DNA of 64,000 nucleotides from a virus. Where the stretch lies: positions 1 through 64,000 of IMG/VR virus record IMGVR_UViG_3300018083_000446. One strand, 5' to 3'. Positions 18,262 to 26,470 of the stretch are shown here, piece by piece (the stretch's first letter is position 1; each line of letters opens with the position of its first letter). Under the pieces are notes generated by a model, which worked only from the letters and a program-made list of their open reading frames with translations, searched no databases and was not told the origin of the DNA. Made by a program: the position numbers and the translations under genes.

Positions 18262-20684
18262 CAAATCTCCCAGGGTTTGACCGCCTCTGCGGGCGGTTCG
18301 CAATTAGAGGGTTCGTACACCCAATCGTTATCACCGTAGTCTCGTGCTACTCCTACAGGCCAGACCACCTCCCTATCTAACGTATTGTCTTGTTCGCACG
18401 CTACGTAGTTCTCGAGCAACGGTGGTGCAATGTAGATCGCACCTAAGTTCTGAGCTCGTGGGCCTAGCGTGCCTCGCAGCGCTGTGGGTGGTGCAGCGAA
18501 TCGTATCTCGGCTCTAGCTCCGACACGACCTACCAATCCACCTTGGCGGAACAACAGACCAGCTACGCTTTGTGCATGCGTGCCTACGCGTGCTACCAAT
18601 ACCGTACGACGAATCGCTTGGTATGTGTTGGTGGCGCGTGGGCCGATTGTTATCGTAGCTGCAAACCCTCGCTGTGGGACCATTACAAAGTTGGGGCGAG
18701 CGCCCGCGCGCCCGACTGCAGGAGCGGATCGTACGCTAAGGATAACGAAGTCCACCCTAGCACCAGCGCGCCCCAACACACTGCCACTAGTAGTGCGCGT
18801 GGCTGCCGTTTGCGATTGAGTACCTACACTAGCCGTTCCAACTACAGTGATCCTCTTGACACCAGCGTTCTGCGCTCGAGAACCAGTGTGGCCAGCAGCA
18901 CTCCTCGACCCGCCAATAGCACCGACCAGCGTACCACGCGTGCCTGCGCTACCAACAGCAGCGCCGCTCGAGTTCTTCGCACCAACGTCCTGTGCGCGGG
19001 ACCCAACACTACCTTGCGCCGTACCAGTTAGGTTAGTGACGGTTTGTGCAGAGTTCTGAGCGTGGGTTCCTACTCGACCGCTAACGCTGGCGGTGGTTGA
19101 ATGCGCCCCAGCCGTGGTGGCTGTGGGGCCACTACGTGCAACGTCAGTCGCAGTGATTGATTTGACGCCTGCGTTCTGTGCACGTGAACCTGCATAGCCA
19201 GCTACGAACTTGGCTCCGCCTTGTGCACCCACCGTGGCAGCATGTGTGCCTACACGACCCACCACTGCAGACGTACGTTGTGCTACGTCTACATGTGTAG
19301 CTCGACTGCCAACGCTGGCGACTTGGGCGGTGGTGATGCGCTTGACGCCTGCATTGGTGGCGCGTGGACCTACACTACCTGCGACAGTCGCAGGAGCTGC
19401 TGCTGGTATAACAAACTGTGCCCACGAAACGAGTATGCGACGCTCGATGACTTCCGCGCCAACGTTGGTAGCACGTGGGCCAACGTGGCCCAAGGATGGT
19501 GGGCGTGTAGCAGCTGCTGGTATCTCTAGTTGTACCCACGATACCTGAGCACGCGCTGTTATACCTTGGCTACCAACGGTTTGAGCGTGCGCTCCCACAC
19601 GCCCCACCACCGTCGATGTGTTGGTACGTGCGACGGCCGTAGTGACCTTAGCGCCTACTGAAGCTACGTGGGGGTTGGCGATCTTCTTGACGCCAACCGC
19701 TACAGCCCTAAAGCCTGTCTTGCCAGCGATCGCACCGCTAACACCAGTGATCTGTGAACCAGCGGTTGTCGCGTGGGTGCCAACTTTAGCTGTGGCCGCT
19801 ACACTAGTGCTATGTACGCCTACGTCAGTCGCACGTGGGCCGACTCGAGCGGCGCCTGTAGCAGTCGCACTACGTACGCCTACATTCTGGGCACGTGGGC
19901 CAGCTGTTCCAACCAGTGGTATACCAGCTGCGGCGGTTGGTACTTGTAGTGATACGTAGGATACTACGGCACGCGGTTGTGGAATAAACCCTACGTTGGT
20001 AGCACGTGGACCAAGTTTGCCAACTATCGCACCCACGCTCTGTTGCATGAACGTGAGGTTAGCGCTGAACTCAACCCACGGGTTTAGGTCAGTAGTTAGC
20101 CCATCAGAATGTGCAAAGTCTGACGCGGCTGAATCACCAAAGCGAAGCGTCGTTGTGAACGAGGTAGACGTACCAGCTTTGCGAAAGCCAATCTCAATAA
20201 CGAGGTAGTCGCCAGCGCTGAACGTACGTGACGTTAGCGTGAGGGTTGTGGCTTCAGCGGCGTCCTGGAAACGCCGTGTCAGAGCAGAAGTGGTAAACTC
20301 AGGTGGGGCAGCAGCTGTGTTATCGCTAGCACTAACAGCTAGCAGGTCATTGATGTGTGTGCCCGCGCTGGAGACCTGGCGTATGTTGATCGCTACGGTC
20401 GAGTTGAGGTTAGCGTTCGACTCTAGACCACGAATGACGCCGGTGACCGTACCACTGATGGTCTGCGCCGCCATCGGTCCAACGATGTACTGGCGCATGA
20501 CCGTCGTCGCCGGGTTGGCGGCTGACGGGCTTGCACTAGCGTGGTTCGCAAGGGTTGTGTTTGCCTTAGTTGTCGAACCAATCTCGCGGTCGAAGCCCGT
20601 TGTAGCTGTGGCTGTCCAACCAGTTCCTACGGCTGGCGAAATCGCCGGCGTGGTGCCGTCTGGTAGGTAGATCCTCGTAGCCAC
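18261..20684 (-). CDS. Large virion protein made of about 24 Gly/Arg/Ala repeats
   Basis: 807 residues. The first about 215 resemble a jelly-roll-like virion domain. Then come about 24 repeats of 18-25 residues with the core G-x-x-G-(P/T/S/A)-(R/H)-A-(T/Q)-x-(V/A)-G. Three repeats carry an insert of the type VSWVQLEIPAAA. A 50-residue, Cys-containing, acidic C-terminus ends the protein. No known fold is recognised for the repeats; they could form a beta-solenoid or fibre shaft, and are rich in Ser and Thr. Single copies of the motif occur in the three other virion proteins at 1-2748, 20689-22674 and 22674-23810. It is directly upstream of the glycan block. Confidence 0.75.
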   Translation of the reverse strand: MATRIYLPDGTTPAISPAVGTGWTATATTGFDREIGSTTKANTTLANHASASPSAANPATTVMRQYIVGPMAAQTISGTVTGVIRGLESNANLNSTVAINIRQVSSAGTHINDLLAVSASDNTAAAPPEFTTSALTRRFQDAAEATTLTLTSRTFSAGDYLVIEIGFRKAGTSTSFTTTLRFGDSAASDFAHSDGLTTDLNPWVEFSANLTFMQQSVGAIVGKLGPRATNVGFIPQPRAVVSYVSLQVPTAAAGIPLVGTAGPRAQNVGVRSATATGAARVGPRATDVGVHSTSVAATAKVGTHATTAGSQITGVSGAIAGKTGFRAVAVGVKKIANPHVASVGAKVTTAVARTNTSTVVGRVGAHAQTVGSQGITARAQVSWVQLEIPAAATRPPSLGHVGPRATNVGAEVIERRILVSWAQFVIPAAAPATVAGSVGPRATNAGVKRITTAQVASVGSRATHVDVAQRTSAVVGRVGTHAATVGAQGGAKFVAGYAGSRAQNAGVKSITATDVARSGPTATTAGAHSTTASVSGRVGTHAQNSAQTVTNLTGTAQGSVGSRAQDVGAKNSSGAAVGSAGTRGTLVGAIGGSRSAAGHTGSRAQNAGVKRITVVGTASVGTQSQTAATRTTSGSVLGRAGARVDFVILSVRSAPAVGRAGARPNFVMVPQRGFAATITIGPRATNTYQAIRRTVLVARVGTHAQSVAGLLFRQGGLVGRVGARAEIRFAAPPTALRGTLGPRAQNLGAIYIAPPLLENYVACEQDNTLDREVVWPVGVARDYGDNDWVYEPSNCEPPAEAVKPWEI
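18438..20030 (-). repeat. Protein-level tandem repeats, about 60-bp period
   Basis: DNA encoding the repeats of the 807-residue protein. The unit is about 54-75 bp; Gly-Pro-Arg-Ala-Thr/Gln-Asn codons recur (for example the sense-strand word GGCCCACGTGC). Units are diverged rather than identical, so this is an old expansion. Confidence 0.8.
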
Positions 20685-20688
20685 GAGG

Positions 20689-22674
20689 TTAGCTCACCTG
20701 GTTAGCAGTGAAGCGCAAGCGCAACGCTGACCAATTAGTGATAGTGCCGCTGACTGTTTGGACCGCATCTTGCCAAGTGTATGGCACGTCAGTGTGCGTC
20801 CACGTTTGGACTACGCTCGCACCTTCCATGAGGTCCACTACCAAGTCGATCTGGTGGCCTGCCAAGTCCTTTTTGTAGCGATAGTAGAGGGTGCGTGTGC
20901 CAGCCACTGGTGCGCTTAGAACACCTAATGCTACTGTCGCAGCATCGTTCACAGGGCTAGCACTAGACTTAATGTAGTCGGCATCACTCGCTGGTAGCTC
21001 GTCTATCGAAGCGTACAGGTTGACGTTGCTATCTAGTTCGTTCGTCCAGCCACCGTCTGTTACATCAGCTACAGGTCGTACGGCTTGACCACCAGTGGTA
21101 ACACCAACGCACTGAGCCCTAGGGCCTACATGGCCAGCCACGGCTGTGCTGTCGCCATCACCCAACACCATCGCTGTACCGGTGTCGTGACGTACACTAA
21201 GTAGTGTGGTACCAGCGTCATACACCCAACCTTCCTGGGTGAGGTCACTACGCTGTGGTAATCGTACACCGTTGGACGTGACACGTGTAGGCGTGAAGGC
21301 TACACGCACACGCTCTATGCCAGGCTCGAACGTGGTATAGCTAACGCCTAGTGTGTTGTACTTGATAGCTTGCACTACTGCAGGTAGCCCACCCAACCCG
21401 CGCACTGAAACTATGTGCGTCTCGCTGGGTGGTGCCCATTCAGGTACGGCTGCGAAGCCGTCCATGTAGTGCTTGATCAGATCGCCGTAGCTATCGGACC
21501 ACCAGTAGTCGTCGGTCGCTGCCAACGCTGCTTTGATACGACCGCCAGTGTTATCTAGTCCGTACGTGACGAAGTTGAACGAACGATAAGCGTCCTCCTT
21601 GAAGGACGACGTACTGGTCTGGGCGTACCACAACGCGTTGATTGACGCCCACCGTGCTGTGTGGCTAGTCAGCCCTGGATCGCCGCAGCACACATCTTGT
21701 TCGTCGATTCGCTGCGCGGAGAAACTAGTACCGGCACTGAAGTTCGTGACCACCCACGTTAGCAACGCTGGCACATGCGTAGTGTAGTTCGGGTCTACAT
21801 CAGCTGGGTTATTACGATTCAGGATATACCGACACGTCTCCATCGGGACGAGTTGATTGTCGTTACCAGCTTCGTCTTGAGAACGATGGATGTCCTCGAA
21901 GTACGCCTGCCACTTGTTCGTGGTCATTGGCCCGTTGGCACCAAGCACCCAATTCCAAGCCGTGTTACGTGCCGTAGTGTAGGCGCTGGTATTGCCAATA
22001 CCCAGACGTATGAGCTCGTCGAAAAGCTCCACACCAGCCACAGCGTTGCAACCGTATTCCTGGTTGACAGCTCCTGTCGGGCCATACACACGGAACGGCC
22101 ACGGTGACTGTGTTGTGCTACCAGTACGTACGTGGGATTGCAATGCATCAGCGCAATCAATCGCAGCGTCACGATAGGTAGTGTCACCGGTCAGCTGCCA
22201 GAACTTGAGGTACGCGTGGCCTAGTTCACCTATCTTGTCTGGCTCGAGCCCGTCGGTATCATCGTCGTCAGCATCGCCATCACCAGTGTACGTGAACGCA
22301 CCAAACTCAGACGTGGCGAACGGAACGTTAGGCCAATCCCATGAACCAGACGTCGTGCCATTGGCGAGCATGTAGTCCAAGCAAGCCTTGACGTGTGATA
22401 TGAGACTGCTATCCCCGGAGAACGCAAGCCACGGTATCAACGAGTCCACGAAGCACGCGTAGGTCATGGCCGGGTTGTGCGACCCGAACTCCGTACCACC
22501 ACTGTCGAAACAACAGTACCTCAAGTACGGCTTGGTACCGCCTACAGTAGGTACGGTCTTGAAGTAGTTCCAAGCGTAGCCGATCAACTGCACGTAGGCA
22601 GTGTTCTGCGGGGTCAACCACGACAGTAGTTTACTGCTACCGTCGAGGACTTCCGTGTGTCCGTTGATCGCCAT
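20689..22674 (-). CDS. Virion protein with six-hairpin-glycosidase-like domain and shared C-terminal module
   Basis: 661 residues. Residues 1-about 430 are helical with repeated aromatic motifs (LGHAYLKFWQLTGDTTYRDAA, EYGCNAVAGVELFDEL, ARWASINALWYAQ) typical of (alpha/alpha)6-barrel glycoside hydrolases and lyases. An Asp-rich loop (DGDADDDDTDG) sits near residue 130. Residues about 510-661 begin with GHVGPRAQCVG and match the C-terminal region of the next gene (both contain DLVVDLMEGASVVQTWTHTD). It may cleave a host surface polysaccharide at adsorption. Its catalytic acid was not identified. Confidence 0.7.
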   Translation of the reverse strand: MAINGHTEVLDGSSKLLSWLTPQNTAYVQLIGYAWNYFKTVPTVGGTKPYLRYCCFDSGGTEFGSHNPAMTYACFVDSLIPWLAFSGDSSLISHVKACLDYMLANGTTSGSWDWPNVPFATSEFGAFTYTGDGDADDDDTDGLEPDKIGELGHAYLKFWQLTGDTTYRDAAIDCADALQSHVRTGSTTQSPWPFRVYGPTGAVNQEYGCNAVAGVELFDELIRLGIGNTSAYTTARNTAWNWVLGANGPMTTNKWQAYFEDIHRSQDEAGNDNQLVPMETCRYILNRNNPADVDPNYTTHVPALLTWVVTNFSAGTSFSAQRIDEQDVCCGDPGLTSHTARWASINALWYAQTSTSSFKEDAYRSFNFVTYGLDNTGGRIKAALAATDDYWWSDSYGDLIKHYMDGFAAVPEWAPPSETHIVSVRGLGGLPAVVQAIKYNTLGVSYTTFEPGIERVRVAFTPTRVTSNGVRLPQRSDLTQEGWVYDAGTTLLSVRHDTGTAMVLGDGDSTAVAGHVGPRAQCVGVTTGGQAVRPVADVTDGGWTNELDSNVNLYASIDELPASDADYIKSSASPVNDAATVALGVLSAPVAGTRTLYYRYKKDLAGHQIDLVVDLMEGASVVQTWTHTDVPYTWQDAVQTVSGTITNWSALRLRFTANQVS

Positions 22675-23810
22675 TAGACCTGGTTAGCTGTGAAGCGTAC
22701 GCGCAAGTTCGAATAGTCGCTGATGGCGTTGGTTATTGTTTGTTCAGCCAGTGTATGAGTCGTGGAAATATCGGTATGGGTCCACGTCTGCACGACGCTA
22801 GCGCCTTCCATCAAATCCACAACCAAGTCCACTTGCGCGCCGCTGATATCCTTCCAATAGCGATAGCGTAGCGTGCGCGTACCGCTAATCGGGGCTGACA
22901 ACGTACCCATCGCCAGAGTGACTGGTGATGAGTTAGGGTCTTGTTCGGAGCGAATGTAGTCAGCATCGTCCGCTATAACTTCATCCACCACTGCAAACAA
23001 GTTCGTGGTAGCGCCGGTCTGCGTAGTCCACGCACCAACGCTAATGTCCGATGTTGGCTGTACAACTTGCCCTTCAGCTTTTGTACCTGCACACTGAGCT
23101 CGAGCACCTACGCTACCTAGCGCCGCGCCTGAAAGGTTTGTGCCACTGGTGCCTTCGAACGCAGCGATAACCATCGCTGTATCGGCCGATATCGTGCCCC
23201 ATACGTGGCCCCGACTTTGTGCCGTCGTCACCGACTGGTTTACTATAGAACCAGCCATGTTGACGGCGCCATTCGTCTCGCGGCTAGCAGCGTTGAATTC
23301 AGCCCACGTACCCTCAGTGCCCGTTTGGTTCAGGTTGATTGTGACGGTGCCACCCAAGTCGATGGAAATGACCGCCATGTACAACGCGTTGACTTTGCCA
23401 GTGTTGTCAACGTTGAGCGAATCGTGCAGAGTTTGAGCAGTCGATGCGTTGTTGTTCGACCCGATCAACGAACTGGCTGTCAACGCATCTTGCACTTCAG
23501 CCAGGAACAACGTGACCCCACCGCTCGTACTAGCCCAAGTTACGTTGACTGAACCAGCCGACAAGTTCTCCTTATAGAACATGCCGGCATTGGCACCAGC
23601 ACCACCATGGCGTCGTGCAATGACCGTGTATGCACCGTGCACGTTGTCCGAGATGGTTAGGCCAGTTTCCTGGCCGCCAGACCCACCAAAGTTCGTTAGC
23701 CCAGCAACTGCCAAACGCCCGGCTGTGTAAGTGATAAAGCCGTTCAGCGTACCACCGGTACCGGTGTCTACAGCGTGCTTAACCGTTTGCGTGACAGTAG
23801 GGGCAGCCAT
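22674..23810 (-). CDS. Virion protein with beta-sandwich N-terminus and shared C-terminal module
   Basis: 378 residues. The N-terminal about 225 are Gly/Thr/Ser-rich beta structure without recognisable motif. From about residue 230 (GSVGARAQCAG) the protein is related to the C-terminus of the 20689-22674 product, including GTRTLRYRYWKD and the MEGASVVQTWTHTD block, so one module has been duplicated or swapped between neighbouring genes. Its start is separated by a single base step from the stop of the 20689 gene's neighbour, indicating coupled translation. Probable appendage or decoration protein. Confidence 0.7.
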   Translation of the reverse strand: MAAPTVTQTVKHAVDTGTGGTLNGFITYTAGRLAVAGLTNFGGSGGQETGLTISDNVHGAYTVIARRHGGAGANAGMFYKENLSAGSVNVTWASTSGGVTLFLAEVQDALTASSLIGSNNNASTAQTLHDSLNVDNTGKVNALYMAVISIDLGGTVTINLNQTGTEGTWAEFNAASRETNGAVNMAGSIVNQSVTTAQSRGHVWGTISADTAMVIAAFEGTSGTNLSGAALGSVGARAQCAGTKAEGQVVQPTSDISVGAWTTQTGATTNLFAVVDEVIADDADYIRSEQDPNSSPVTLAMGTLSAPISGTRTLRYRYWKDISGAQVDLVVDLMEGASVVQTWTHTDISTTHTLAEQTITNAISDYSNLRVRFTANQV

Positions 23811-24212
23811 TTACTCGAGTTCCCCAGAAATGTCTGATGCCTGTATGGTAACACCCAATCGAACCGTCACCCCTTCGGTTTCGACCCACACACGTGCCTG
23901 CATCGCTTGCATCTCCGCGAACGTAGCAGAATCATGTTTTACAGACGGCATAGAGCCGCGTGGGCCTAGTTCGCCAAAGACGATATTTTTAGTGGTGAAC
24001 CATTCTTGGAACGGGCCTGCACCTATACGTATATCGACTCCCCATTGAACGATACGCCCTTGGCCCGCAACTTGGCTCCATGAGTTCGGGTTGCTGGTGG
24101 TGAATACCACGTTGAAGCCGCGCAAGCCATCTGGAATGGCTTGCGCGGTGAACAAACGCCTCGCCCCGCTTGAAACAGGCGTCGGAGCGACCGTACGTGT
24201 GACGATCGCCAT
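23811..24212 (-). CDS. Small virion protein, function unknown
   Basis: 133 residues, mostly beta, with RGFNVVFTTSNPNSWSQVAGQGR and WVETEGVTVRLGVTIQASD. No cysteine. It abuts the 22674-23810 gene without a gap and follows the 24217-24939 gene after 4 bases. Likely a capsid or appendage component from position only. Confidence 0.65.
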   Translation of the reverse strand: MAIVTRTVAPTPVSSGARRLFTAQAIPDGLRGFNVVFTTSNPNSWSQVAGQGRIVQWGVDIRIGAGPFQEWFTTKNIVFGELGPRGSMPSVKHDSATFAEMQAMQARVWVETEGVTVRLGVTIQASDISGELE

Positions 24213-24216
24213 ATGT

Positions 24217-24939
24217 CTACGCGACGGCGCCTAGATCAACCGACCCCGACGACAGAGCGTAGGTGCCCTGACCTGCGAATGTCTCAGGCACACACTTCTG
24301 CGAATAGAACACGAACGGCTGCGTACCGGTCAGGTCTATCGCAGTACCGCCGCTGGTGGTGGCAACGCGGAACGAGTCCGTAGCCAGACCAGTAGCGATC
24401 ACGAAATAGATCGTACCTACGCTGAGGCCCGTAGGCAACGTACCCCAGAACACCACACGGTTGTCAGCGACTAGACCGTGGGCCTTGCTGAAGATATCGT
24501 TGTTGGTGATGTCGGTCGAAGTCTCAGCAGACGAGTACAGCAGAGCACCACCACCTGCGGGCATCATACCACTGAAGTTGCCCGTTGTGATGGCGTCCCA
24601 GAACCCGACCCACGCTACGGTTGTAGACGCTGGCACGTCCCACGTTGGAAGCGTAGCCGCCAACGCTTTTGCACCGCCCGAACTAGCTGCCCACGTGAGG
24701 GCCTTGCGTGCGTAGGCAGGTGAACCACCAGTGACTTCGTTGGTGCCAGTTGTAGAATACGCCGTGTGAAGCGAACCGTGTGTTGCTTCAGTGGCGAACC
24801 CATCTAGTGCGGCGTGCTTGCCATTGTTGGCCATGAAGAACGCCTCGTATGGCCGCAGCAACCGCGCCAAATCGCGCGCTATAGGCGCACGATGCACGAC
24901 ACCACACGGACACAACCGAGGCGCAGGCAAATGAATCAT
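24217..24939 (-). CDS. Probable capsid decoration/minor structural protein
   Basis: 240 residues from ATG 24939, chosen because CTGGAGGAGGAACGC, a very strong ribosome binding site, precedes it. A second possible start (ATG 24834, MANNGKHAAL) begins a region found as stand-alone phage structural proteins (GANEVTGGSPAYARKA-like segment, here GTNEVTGGSPAYARKAL). Residues about 160-215 have the AHGL..V.FWGTLPTGLSVGTIYFV pattern common in phage appendage proteins. The first 35 residues hold a CPCG motif. It lies directly after the major capsid gene and its hairpin. Confidence 0.7.
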   Translation of the reverse strand: MIHLPAPRLCPCGVVHRAPIARDLARLLRPYEAFFMANNGKHAALDGFATEATHGSLHTAYSTTGTNEVTGGSPAYARKALTWAASSGGAKALAATLPTWDVPASTTVAWVGFWDAITTGNFSGMMPAGGGALLYSSAETSTDITNNDIFSKAHGLVADNRVVFWGTLPTGLSVGTIYFVIATGLATDSFRVATTSGGTAIDLTGTQPFVFYSQKCVPETFAGQGTYALSSGSVDLGAVA

Positions 24940-24961
24940 GCGTTCCTCCTCCAGGAGTGAT

Positions 24962-24981
24962 GGGGGTCCCGAAGGACCCCC
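24962..24981 (-). terminator. Stem-loop with UUCG tetraloop after the major capsid gene
   Basis: On the minus strand GGGGGTCC-TTCG-GGACCCCC: an 8-bp perfect stem closed by C(UUCG)G, an exceptionally stable tetraloop. It lies 7 bases past the capsid stop codon and has no U-tract, so it is more likely an mRNA-stabilising 3' structure or a partial attenuator than a strong terminator. Confidence 0.8.
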
Positions 24982-24988
24982 TACACCG

Positions 24989-26461
24989 TTACCCCTTGTA
25001 ATCCGCGAAGAACGAGGGTGCAGTCGATCGCGAGGTGACACCACCGTTGATGAAGTACGGATCGTTCGGGAACGGATCACGCGTGTGCAGCATCGGGCTG
25101 TACTGAACGTTGAGGAGCCGACCAAACAGGTGAGGCACCGGAACGATCAATCGCGGCTCGATGTACGCCTGCCACTGCACGCATGTGTTGACTGGAGGCT
25201 TGAGGTGCCAGAAGTACTGACCACCATCAGTCCAGTAGAACGTGCCCATGCGGCCATCGTTGACGGCGTCCATTGTGCCGTTGCGATAGTCGAGGAATTC
25301 CCAGTAGATGCCCGCCATACCACCGAGGAAGGTGTTGCAGATGAAATAGATATCGGACGCGAATGACCCGGCGGTCACCTTGTTCGATGTCGTCTGCGAA
25401 TCTTCGTCGATAGCATCGTCGAACACGACTGGGAACTGAGCGCCATCAACGAGCAGATACTTGCCCTGGCGCATGGCGTCGCGCATCTGGATCTGGTCGT
25501 TGGCGTTCATGAGCAGCGTCTGCGTGCCGTCTGTAGCACGCATCTGACAGCCGAACGTCATGTACGAACACGGCCAGAACGCCGTGAGTTCGTAGAACAG
25601 GTTCTCGCGCATGGCAAGCGACCACGACGCCGGCATGAGCCCCATCTTCTCGGCGTTCGAGCGCAAGATGCGGATCATGTAGACGATGGTACGAACGATG
25701 TCGGCGCCAGACGAAGTGTCACCAACACGCTTGTAGCCGTAGTCCAACACCAGCGAGTTCAGCGAAGGGCACGACTGGCCTGTGATGGCGTCCTTCTTGT
25801 TCGTGCCAATCAGCAAGTCCAGCCCAGGGAATTCACGATAGCCACCGCCGCTAGTGTTGTTGGCGGGGTTACCCGAGTACACCTGGCGAAGCAGCTTGTT
25901 CTGGAACGACACACCCAGCTCGACGAAACGCATGAGCGCCTCACGTGCCAAGTTCTGCGCACCACCCGGGATGCTGGGCGTGATGATGCCGTTGGAGTTG
26001 ACGCCAGGCGCCAGCAACGGATCATTGACGATACGCAGGTCCATGAACTCAGAGCGGTTGATTTGCTGGCGTGCCAGTGTGGTCAGCTCGAGTTCACGAG
26101 TCTTGAATGCGTAGCGTCCGAACTGCGCCGTCTGGTAGCAGTTCTTCATTGGACCAGCTGTAGGCGGCTCGTCGCACAACCCCACCGGGTTCGCACCTGA
26201 ACCTGGCAAAAAGCCCGTCAGGTACGGGAACAGCGGGTCGGTCGAGTTGGTAGGGCGAGCTGGAATAGCGCCCGCCAGACCCACAGGTTGGACGCGAGTC
26301 GAGATGATGTCCCGCTCGAGGCCTGGGTATGACCACAACCCGTTGACCCCATGCAGGTATGGCGTGGTGTTCCCATACACGCCGGACGGTGCAGTGTGCC
26401 GCTGGCCGGCGACAACCTGCGAGCTCGAAAGCTCTCGAGCCAGATCCTGAAGCAGACCCAT
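24989..26461 (-). CDS. Major capsid protein
   Basis: 490 residues from ATG 26461 with an AAGGGGGG-type ribosome binding site. Follows the protease gene, is followed by a stable hairpin, and has the composition of an abundant virion protein (few Cys, Asn/Phe-rich beta segments such as YIEPRLIVPVPHLFGRLLNVQYSP). The N-terminal about 100 residues are flexible, Gly/Pro-rich, and may act as the delta or scaffold-like segment cleaved by the protease. Longer than a minimal HK97-fold protein, so an added domain is possible. Confidence 0.85.
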   Translation of the reverse strand: MGLLQDLARELSSSQVVAGQRHTAPSGVYGNTTPYLHGVNGLWSYPGLERDIISTRVQPVGLAGAIPARPTNSTDPLFPYLTGFLPGSGANPVGLCDEPPTAGPMKNCYQTAQFGRYAFKTRELELTTLARQQINRSEFMDLRIVNDPLLAPGVNSNGIITPSIPGGAQNLAREALMRFVELGVSFQNKLLRQVYSGNPANNTSGGGYREFPGLDLLIGTNKKDAITGQSCPSLNSLVLDYGYKRVGDTSSGADIVRTIVYMIRILRSNAEKMGLMPASWSLAMRENLFYELTAFWPCSYMTFGCQMRATDGTQTLLMNANDQIQMRDAMRQGKYLLVDGAQFPVVFDDAIDEDSQTTSNKVTAGSFASDIYFICNTFLGGMAGIYWEFLDYRNGTMDAVNDGRMGTFYWTDGGQYFWHLKPPVNTCVQWQAYIEPRLIVPVPHLFGRLLNVQYSPMLHTRDPFPNDPYFINGGVTSRSTAPSFFADYKG

Positions 26462-26470
26462 GGTCCCCCC

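Noticed and set aside
18438-20030. CRISPR-like array
   Set aside because: The repeats are diverged, in frame, and encode protein; there are no identical repeat units with unique spacers.
24962-24981. Full rho-independent terminator after the capsid gene
   Set aside because: The stem is strong, but no U-tract follows and the next gene has a strong ribosome binding site, so full termination is unlikely.
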